Below the pieces are notes generated by a model that did no database searches, had not been told where the DNA came from, and saw only the letters and a program-made list of their open reading frames with translations. The translations under genes were made by a program, and so were the position numbers. From Branchiostoma floridae (taxonomy: Eukaryota > Chordata > Leptocardii > Amphioxiformes > Branchiostomatidae), in the NCBI RefSeq assembly GCF_000003815.2, contig NC_049983.1:11666283-11730282 (forward strand): a stretch of DNA of 64,000 nucleotides, read 5' to 3'. Position 1 is the first letter of the stretch; every line of letters starts with the position of its first letter. Below, in pieces: positions 55,689 through 64,000 of this stretch.

Positions 55689-58600
55689 ACATGTACTACG
55701 TTGTCGCACACTTTCATGTAAGATGCATATCTGGCCCGTCAAGAGTTGCAAAGCGCTATGGCGTCGTAGCTACGGGGAGGCCCTACCTGGTAACGGGAGT
55801 CGCGATGAACTCTCCGACGTAAGACTTGGCCTCCATCCTGTAGACGATGATGAGGAGAGGGCAGACGGCGGACACCAGCAGGCCGAACAGCAGCTGCGCC
55901 AGGAGGGGCGACCGGTTCCACCACTTCACCTTCTCCGCCCACATGGACAGGAGAAGACCCTGGGACACGTCCTTGTTCACAAACTGTTGGAGAGGAGACA
56001 GGCATTAAAAGAAATATCTTGAGAGTTTGTCGAGCATTGGGTTCTACAAAGTAGTTTTAAAAGTATTGGAGTCTGTTAGTGTTACCACCACCATACTACA
56101 TTTTCGTGTCAGAGATTAGATTTGTGGCATAAACAAAGTTAATTTGCCGCAATGTTTGCCTACACAAAGCGTTACATATGATTAGTAGTAGGCTTAAGAT
56201 ATTCTATTTCTGATATACAGATTCTTTCTGGGAACATTGATGTTATAAGGCTGTGGTGATACATAAGAGTCGTGCAATACTGAATTAACTTGTAGTTAAG
56301 TGCCTAGAAGTAGTCAATAGCCTTGCACTGAGAAAACTCCTTAAAAGTGATTTAAAGAATAGATTGCTACTGTGGAATAAACGATTATGGCTCGTTCAAG
56401 CGTAGAAACCAAGCACTCACCCTTATCTGGTTGTTGGAGGCCGCCAGCTGCATGGTCTGCATACACAGCCCCTTGGCGCCCTCCCTGTCCTTGCTCCAGT
56501 CCTCCCCGCTCATGACCGTCACCAGCTCGTCTACGTCCTGTACCTGGCCCAGCAGGTCCGCCGCGAAGTCGCCGCACTGGTCCGCCAGCGCGCGGTACTC
56601 GTGCGCGTGCTGCGAGTCCATCACCATCATCTGGAAAACAAGAGTTGTAAAAACTGCGTTCTTCTTTCCATCAGAATTTGAAAGTTATTTGTAATTATGG
56701 CTCTTTGCTACAGCTTAAAGTTCAGCCCAGGAGCTGACACCAAGCAATATAATAACATATTCGTACTGAACTGAATCTCAGCTACAAACATCCTTATGTA
56801 CACAACCACCTCTGTTTAAGCTTTGTGTTACGGTGTAGACTATTGCAGCTTACAACATTGCCATGTCACCATACGCACATGGTGCAACTCATGATCAAAA
56901 GGGAATCGAGTAAGGGTGACTTAAGTGACAAAAGAGTATGGCCATCTATATTTCTACTAATTGATAGTGATGAAAATAAAACTAACAACATCTTAATCTA
57001 TCACCCTTCCCCCACAGGGTTGACTCTCGCGGCAATTCCTATCGTAAAGCGTTGCCGCGAGAGTCAACCATGTGTGGGAGGTTGTAATGTATCAAAAATG
57101 TGATTCATGTAGCGTAATTGCTTTCACCAGACCATTGCACGACTACTTACCTCGTTCAGCTCCCCAGTGAGCCCGAAGGCAGTCTGGAAGGGGTCGCTGC
57201 TGGTGAGGCTGATGTAGTACGGACTGCACAGGGCGCGGAGGATGTTCAGCCTCGTACTCGTCTGGATCAGGACTCTCTGGCCAATCAGGGCCTAGATAGG
57301 GTCAAACGTCATCGTTTTCGAGTTTTGAATATGTTTAATTGATAAAGGTATTGAAATGGTCTCAAGTTTCTAATGTTTACATGTAGTGAAGGCTATCGAC
57401 AATAACAGTCTAAATTCAGCACCATGGACAAAACTGCCTAGTTGACTTCAAGTAAGTATCATAACAGCGATTGAGCAATTCCTGGCACAGAAGTTAAGCT
57501 CTAACCCTGCTGTTTCATACTATTTTGTACATCGTAATACGTATCTAGGCGTGATATGACATAACGGCATATTTTCATAGACTTCTTCCACGGAAAGAAT
57601 TACAGACAATAACTTTATCTCTCAATCCAAAATTATTGATGTCACCATGGCATAACGCATTTCCAGAAGATAATTCGGTTGATTACGTGTTTGAAATGGA
57701 CTAGACTTACCGGAGGCGGTGTTATAGTGTAGTGATGGAACAGCAGGAGCCGCATGACCTTGTAGTCATTTCTCTGCGCTGCCAGGACGAGTGGCGTCAC
57801 TTCCGGTGGGAAGGCGCTGTCTTTGGGTGACATGGGAGGTCCCTGTCCGGGAACAAAGGTACAAGTAAAGGTTATCAAGCTGATCAGATGCCACTTAAAC
57901 CAGAAAGCGTAAAGCTGCACTTCTATTCAAGCAGATAACATCCATCTTCAAGAGTGTAGTTTGAGTGCAGGCATCAATCTGCCACCAGGATGACAAAGTA
58001 CTTATATGTAAATAAAGTTATTCGAAATGAAAGAAATGCTCCATTACATCGTCTTAAGATCGTCGCACGATCACAAACGGAAGACGTTTTAGGGGAGATC
58101 GTGATTGTATCGTACAAAAATCAACTGGTTTGTTATTGAAAGGCTGTATTAGATGACGAAAGTACATATGATATGTTACGCAATGAGCAGTTTGTCGGTA
58201 TGCTATACAACAGCAACAACAATAACAACAAACACCACTGCTTATGATTGTCGTATACCCGGATCCCCCTTGACCTGCCCCATTCCATTATGATAATGCT
58301 TTGAGAACTTTGACATGCAATTCTTTTCATACATATACATTACGGACACGTTACAGATCGGCACGTCATTGACACAAGGTTAAACCGCCTTATGAATAAA
58401 TGATGTTGCAATGACAACTAGATTCATTTACCTAATGTGAAAATAAGTCCTCGTAGGGTCAATGCTCTTTTGTCAATGTTCAAACGGGTGGATATATTGA
58501 GTATGGCGTATGCTATAAACCTGCCACAATAAGCAAATAGGATCTGCAATCATAGCAACAATCGTACAGATGCAAATAAGCGCGTTGCTTTTTTGTAAAT

Positions 58601-60585
58601 AGGTTTAATACGAAACATGTTTGAAAGGAAAAATTATCCTCATAAGCTTACAATTGGAATACTAACAATACAAACAATACATCGTCATTACATTTCACAA
58701 GGTCTTGTTGCATATGCTTGCAACAAGACATCGTTGATTCTATTTCTCACTCACTCACATTCTCACGCACTCATCCACTATTCACTCACTCAGTCACTTA
58801 CAGTGTTGTTGGTGCTCTTGGTGTAGTGGATGAGCCTCTCCACCAGACGACAGTTGCCGCGGTCCACTGCGAACAGCAGCGAGTTGCCCAGGTTGACGTT
58901 AAAGTACAGCAGCAGCTCCACCACATCCTCGTGCTGGTTACACACCGCCAGCTCTATCGCCGTGCGACCCACCTGACAAAACAGCAAACAACGCTACATG
59001 GAGAAACTTGTTACTGCAAAACTGGTCGGGCAGCCACCTGTCGCAGGCAACCACCTCTAGTAACAAGCTACATTAAAATAGCCCCGTTCAATTGTACATA
59101 AAACACAGGTATTGAGCAACCACCTGTACCCAGTAACCATTTCCGACAGCTCACTGAGTAATTGTTAAAACCAGTTTTGACTGTAGTACCAAATATGACG
59201 TCCCTAAATTGCTGAAGGGATGAAATAGAAGCGTGAAATAGAAATGATTGATTCTTTAAGCCCTCACATATCCTGTGTCTTTTTACACAGAAACGAAGTA
59301 AGGATATCTATGCTGGAAATAGCCCTCCTTAAATTGCTGTTATCAAACAATTATTGTAGAAGTTAAACTTTTAATGTCCACAAAATAAAAACGCCAGGCA
59401 GCATATTCATGAAAGTGTACTGACATAGGGATTGAGTTTGGATGTTTTGTCCTAACTTACGTCGTCGCTGGTGTTGATGTCGAACTCGTGCCTGACGGCG
59501 TTCCGTTCCAACAGCGCCCTGGTCTTCTCCACGTCTCCGTTCTGCACGGCGAACAGGAACTGTCCCTTCGGGTCCTTGATGTCCGTATCCTGAATGTTAT
59601 CCGGGAGGCTGGTGTAAGGCTTCAGCATGAGATCATTTGGGTCTGCATAGTCAGGCTGCGGCAGGTTGTCTAGGCCGGCGGAGGACATGTTGCTCGGGCT
59701 TGCCTCGGGCAGAGCTGCGTATGTTCCCGAGGGAGCATCGGTTTGCGGCTCAGCTCCACCAGTTTTAACTAACGGGAGGAACTTTCGATCATCCAAAGGA
59801 GGCTCTTTATCATCATTCTTGTCGTCTTCATCTTCCTTCGTCTTCTTGTTCTCTTCTTTATCGTCTGGTTCGTCCTCTTTCTCGTCGTCGGACCCATCCT
59901 GACGATGCAGATTGGGCAGGTTTTCTTCGTTCACCACTCGCACGGGAACGCCAAGGTTTTGGAGAATCTTTGCCCGTTTATTATTTGCAGTGTTGGGAAT
60001 GTCGCTGAACGTGGAGTCTATAGACTGGTTGTCTATGTCGTCGTTCTTGGTAGACGCGATGCTCTCTGGCGCCTTCTTCTTGGGTGTGTCCCCTGACTTG
60101 CTAGAAGGACGACCGGAGGGTGGTGCACCAGGACGCCGTAATGCTGTTTTCGGCCGAATCGCCCTCTCATACCTAGGTGGCTCGGGGGCCGCGTTGGTTT
60201 CATCAACAGACTCATAGTCTACCGGCGGCAAGTCGTCCGGCTGTTGACGCTCACTCTGCGGCCTTGGTTGGCTCGGGGTGGGCCCAGGAGCCTGATATGG
60301 CACGGTATTTGGAACAGGAGCCGGCCCTTGTGCTGAAGGCGGGTGCCTACCCGGCCAACCTTGCGGGTTCTGCGGTCCTGAATCCACCGGGTCCCTAGTC
60401 CGAGGATCCCCATATATCGGATCTACTTCCTCGTTTCCCGGACTCCAGACAAAGCCTTCCTTCGGCCCGAAGTGGAGAGAGCTGGACGTCACGGACCCAC
60501 GGCCTATCGAGTCCTGGTCTGACGCGCGAGGGAGTCGGATGGGGCGCCGGTTGTTGCTACCGCGGAAGCCGTCGTCCCAATCCAT
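49985..60585 (-). CDS. TRPC-like: Divergent TRPC-type cation channel with long acidic N-terminus
   Basis: Fifteen exons keep phase and give 1129 residues: 59461-60585, 58802-58972, 57711-57842, 57151-57291, 56421-56630, 55787-55983, 55146-55309, 54729-54868, 54158-54340, 53483-53700, 52715-52934, 52240-52401, 50874-50909, 50520-50618 and 49985-50176. Residues 1 to about 335 are Pro-rich then acidic (DDEKEDEPDDKEE) and unlike known TRPC. Ankyrin-like repeats follow (360-475), with TRPC-type VTPLVLAAQRNDYKVMRLLL. Six or so membrane spans run from about 610 to 960. The TRP box is EDWIFARSKFMLQYF, then PPAPFNLVPTPRG, close to TRPC EWKFARxKLW and PPPFNLVPSP. RYRLVVQRLVKRFVART matches the calmodulin/IP3-receptor binding region. 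The pore and S6 are odd: the usual LFW and LLNMLIAMI are replaced by ALFFAGFF and LSVIGVLAGSF. Start ATG at 60585; 60603 is GTG. Confidence 0.88.
55648..55684. repeat. (TA)n microsatellite
   Basis: About 18 uninterrupted TA units lie in an intron of the TRPC-like gene, between the exons at 55146-55309 and 55787-55983. Confidence 0.97.
57018..57069. repeat. Perfect 18-bp inverted repeat, extended hairpin in TRPC-like intron
   Basis: GGTTGACTCTCGCGGCAA at 57018-57035 pairs perfectly with 57052-57069 around a 16-base loop. Pairing continues imperfectly outward through CCCACA/TGTGGG to about 57000-57085, giving a stem of around 35 bp. It lies in the intron between exons 57151-57291 and 56421-56630. 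It is GC-rich in an AT-rich setting. It could be a small RNA precursor or a foldback element; the sequence alone does not decide. Confidence 0.75.
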
Positions 60586-62268
60586 GGTCCCTTCCCCTAC
60601 CACAGCGGGACCTTAACTTTCAATAGTTCTCAGATACAGTATCAGTATGTTTCCAGAAACAAAAAAGACCAAATGTAAACGTAACACTAGCCTGCAGCAA
60701 AAGCGAGTGGTAAGAGCCCGTCAGAAAAAAGACTACGCTTTGCTACTATCATGGTCCGCATAAAATATTCAGAAGTTCCAGGTGACTTCACTGGGGGTGG
60801 TTTCACCTATCCATTGTCGTTGTGAAGTCTTCTGTTTCACAAATGGATGTTCACAGAACTTAATTATGACTCAACACAAAGTAGACCACACCCAATAAAT
60901 CGTAAGACACGCGAAAGTACTACCACCTAGCTACTGCATAACAGAGATAACAAAAATAGTTGTCACCACCACAGCACAGGGCAGCATCAGCATATTTCAT
61001 CTTTTCTTATGTCACTGACATTGCCATAGCGTATTTACAAACCACTCATAAGCAGTGGTAAAGCAACCCTATAAAGGAACGCCCTCACCATGTATACATG
61101 CGACCTTTTTTCCCTGGATAATTGCATTATCAGTAATACCATTTTTGTGTGCAACAGTACAAGGATCCTAAAGGTATCCATCTGTACATATGTGAAGCTG
61201 TCCTGTGGGCTGATGAACTCTGGCACAATCATGTCTTTAATAATTAATGTGACAACATATCAACAAGTGCTGCTTTGGGATTCAGTATCTGTTGCTTTCA
61301 TGGCTATTGTTGTACCTAATGTTATATCATGGTGGATGGATAAATTGAATACACATAGAATGTCTTAAATTCCTTAGATGATAAGAATGTAAGTTTTAAT
61401 TTTCCATCATTTCCATTATCTAGGAGAGCTGCAGGAGTATGTTATGTGCTACTGATACAATGGTTTTGTGTAACTCCAGGCTGTAGAGTGAAGTGGTCTT
61501 ATTGGAAGGTTGAGTCTTTACCACTTAATTGCAAAATCTGCATTGAGACAGAAATGTGGCAAATTGCCATGATGCATGCACAGGCTTGTATTTACTACAG
61601 ATACTAGCATGAAAAACAACTCAAACCAATGATGTAAACTTGTATAATCATATGTGCAATTTTCTGGCCAATCTAGAAGTTTTTTTTTACCAATCAAACT
61701 CAAATCATGGTCTATGCAATAGTGGTTAGACTGTGGGATACACCATTTGCCTTGCACAAGTTGTAATGCTGTATTGTGTGATGAGTACATTTGTATGTTG
61801 ATATCTATGGTAGTGATAGCACAATTGCATGGACTCAAATAATTACAGTCATGTACTGTATAAGACTTTCAGCATAAACAGGCATAATAGAAATGTCCAA
61901 TCAATGTTTGATTCACTTCCAGTAGCAGCACTGATCTTAATTCAATGGTGTTCAATATTGATGTTATCAGGAATTCTGGGACAAGGAATATGTTTAAGCT
62001 CCAACCAGCAGATGAATGAATTGTAAACTGGGCTGGTTTTAAAATAGCATGTTTAAATCCAATAAATATTGGATAGGTTTGAGGGAAAATGCTGTCTTTA
62101 TTCATGAAACCTTTTAGTATTCTGAATGATGAGCTGCTGGTATATTTAACAGACAAACTTGGATCTGCCAAGATAAAGAGAACTCTACAGGACTGAATCA
62201 TCCAAGGATTTTCAGGTCCTTGACCATGAGGCTGGCCATGGTACTGTGAATGAAATGCCTGAAGTTCA
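60586..62268. other. TRPC-like promoter region and LTA4H 3' flank
   Basis: No coding exon was recognised. The left part must contain the channel 5' UTR and promoter. The right end contains the LTA4H 3' UTR, with a minus-strand AATAAA (TTTATT at 62097-62102) 167 bp after the LTA4H stop codon. Confidence 0.55.
62097..62102 (-). terminator. Polyadenylation signal, LTA4H
   Basis: TTTATT on plus is AATAAA on minus, 167 bp downstream of the LTA4H stop. It gives a short 3' UTR and is the nearest canonical signal. Confidence 0.55.
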
Positions 62269-64000
62269 CTACTGGATGTGCAGGTCCTTGGCCACCAGGC
62301 TGGCCGTGGTGCTGTGCATGAAGGGCCTGTTTTGTTTGAAGGTTTCCAGCGTCTTTTCTCTGGCCTTTTCAAACCCGTACAGGTCCCTGAAATAGGCAAA
62401 CAAATACCTGGTGTTGTTAAGTATTTTGAAATTCTTTGAAACTTGACCAAAACACACATTGTTGTATATGCCTTTTGAGACAGTAGCCCTGCAACATATT
62501 GCAATCTATACATGGACGAAATGCAGGAAAATAAAGAAAGCAACTAGTGCAGGGAAAAGAGTGTGCCTAAACTTATTTTGACATATAAAGATCTTTAGTA
62601 TCAGTGGAGCCTTTAGAGTGAATATTTGCTCTGTTGTAGAACTAGTGTATCTGGTATATAAACAACAGAGTCTGAAATAATCATGTTGCAATTTCTTCCC
62701 AATACATTAGTCATTACCTGTAAAGTGGTCGAACAAACTTCATCCTCCCCTGTACAGTAACCATCTCGAGGGCAGGGTCCACAGCACCCTCCCACTGTGC
62801 CCTGATCCCCAACCTCAGCCATCTGGGGAGGGGGAGGGAATAGTAGTGAGAAACATAATATTATAATATGTGGCCTTTGGTGCAACAAAATGTTACTGTA
62901 GCCGTGGAGATATATTACATGGCATTGTTTTCATCATCAGGTTATCAGGAATGCACTGTTTCCATATCTTTCCAATTCCTTTTTTATTTCTATAGTGCAT
63001 ATGCATGAATGGAGGATGTTTCCATGATGAAGGTATAACATCACAAATTCTATAAGCTTCCAATATATGTCCAAAATAAACTTTTTAAGCAGCTACTCAC
63101 CTGAACTTGATCTCTGAGTTGTTGTTGGCACTCATGCCATAAAGTTGGTCCATCTTTTCAATATGCTGGATTGACAGTGGGGCCTGAAATGGGAACATTG
63201 CCAAAGTCAGGACAGGGACAGGATTTGGCAATACTTTGACAAAGGTACATGTACCTTGATCCTGGAGAGTTGACCTTAGAAAAGTCCATATTTCAATGAA
63301 GCTGATCAGAGTGACAAAGATCACTACTAGATAATAAAAGCTATGTTAATTTCTGTACCTCCAGTAGCAGCTGTGCCAGAAACTCAGTCTTCTGTCCTGG
63401 GGACATGCCCTCCAGGTCCTGTGCAGAAAACTGGTCTAGGTTGTCGGGTGTCGCCTGACTCCATCGCTGGCACAGTGCTGAACAGGCATCTGCCAGGGTC
63501 GTGTCATAGCTGGGGCAGAAGGTGATTCGTACAAATGTTTATGATTTTCAAAGACTTTCATCGTCTCAAAATTGGTCAAACTGAATGCGGCAAGACATTC
63601 TTTGGAAAGAGTACAGCCAAATACAGCCCTTATCAAACTCCAGAGCCATGGGGTCCTTCAAAGTCTGCTCTCTTGAGAACACACTCTGACACTGGTTCCT
63701 GCTAGATTGTGCTCTCAAAATGGTGCTAGAGTTTGGAAAGGGGTCTATGAGTCAAATATGAACAAGATAGGAGACACACTGGCAATATGTGCACTACTGA
63801 CCTGGGCTTTACTGGTGGCATACCAGGCGTGTGTAGCCAGGCCTTCCAGTCCACCTTGTCAAATAGCCCTTCAGAAACCTGGTTGAACAGTATTTGGTAC
63901 TTCATTAGGTTTACGTAATATACATGACATCTGTAGACAGCAATAAAAAAAGGAAGATAGTAAAATCCTACTTCACCTCTTTCTTGAAGTAGTCTAGAAG
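62269..64000 (-). CDS. LTA4H: Leukotriene A4 hydrolase / aminopeptidase, C-terminal part
   Basis: This is an M1-family zinc enzyme that hydrolyses leukotriene A4 to B4 and trims peptides in the cytosol. Six exons are in the window: 63977-64000 (cut by the edge), 63802-63878, 63359-63509, 63101-63183, 62718-62822 and 62269-62386. They keep phase and give about 185 C-terminal residues. VDWKAWLHTPGMPPVKPSYD, APLSIQHIEKMDQLYG, NNNSEIKFRWLRLGIRAQWE and the final SLVAKDLHIQ align step by step with human LTA4H. GRMKFVRPLY keeps the Arg and Lys that in the human enzyme (Arg563, Lys565) bind the substrate carboxylate. The zinc-binding HExxH motif lies in exons to the right of the window. The gene follows the TRPC-like gene on the same strand. 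Confidence 0.97.

Overview
The window is animal genomic DNA. Genes have many short introns with GT-AG borders, intergenic DNA is AT-rich and carries small repeats, and there are two 100-base N gaps (21486-21585 and 26873-26972). The gene set fits an invertebrate deuterostome, and amphioxus (Branchiostoma) is my best guess. That guess is inference from gene content; I could not run a search.

Eight protein genes were rebuilt by hand, using splice borders and reading phase. Left to right they are: PEX1 (minus, 3' part off the window), BORCS6 (plus, head-to-head with PEX1 across about 660 bp), an ST6GALNAC1/2-type sialyltransferase (minus), an FGF ligand (minus), a bHLH-Orange transcription factor (plus), a 17-exon horseshoe-crab factor C/PAMR1-type protease (plus), a divergent TRPC-type channel (minus, tail-to-tail with the protease) and the 3' part of LTA4H (minus). 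The exon chains of the six complete genes keep phase throughout; the bHLH gene does so only if one extra base is discounted. The genes share no single pathway: they cover peroxisome import, lysosome positioning, Golgi glycosylation, growth-factor signalling, transcription, innate immunity/coagulation, cation entry and leukotriene/peptide metabolism.

The most striking item is the protease at 38540-49033. It is a 909-residue chordate-type counterpart of horseshoe crab clotting factor C. It keeps the N-terminal Cys-rich module with a basic-aromatic-basic Arg-Trp-Lys motif at the place reported to bind LPS, an unusual Phe-Ile activation bond, and a complete His/Asp/Ser triad. It lacks the LCCL and C-type lectin modules. 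The vertebrate relative PAMR1 has lost the catalytic residues.

Repeats: the left edge is a 26-copy 80-bp satellite with a 240-bp higher-order period, lying inside a PEX1 intron. There are several short non-autonomous DNA transposons with terminal inverted repeats, including one family with three copies in FGF and protease introns, a 686-bp TA-flanked element in a protease intron, and two elements with 9-10 bp target duplications. A tRNA-derived SINE sits in the BORCS6 3' region. I saw no retrovirus-like, Polinton-like or LINE coding sequence, no tRNA or rRNA gene, and no CRISPR array.
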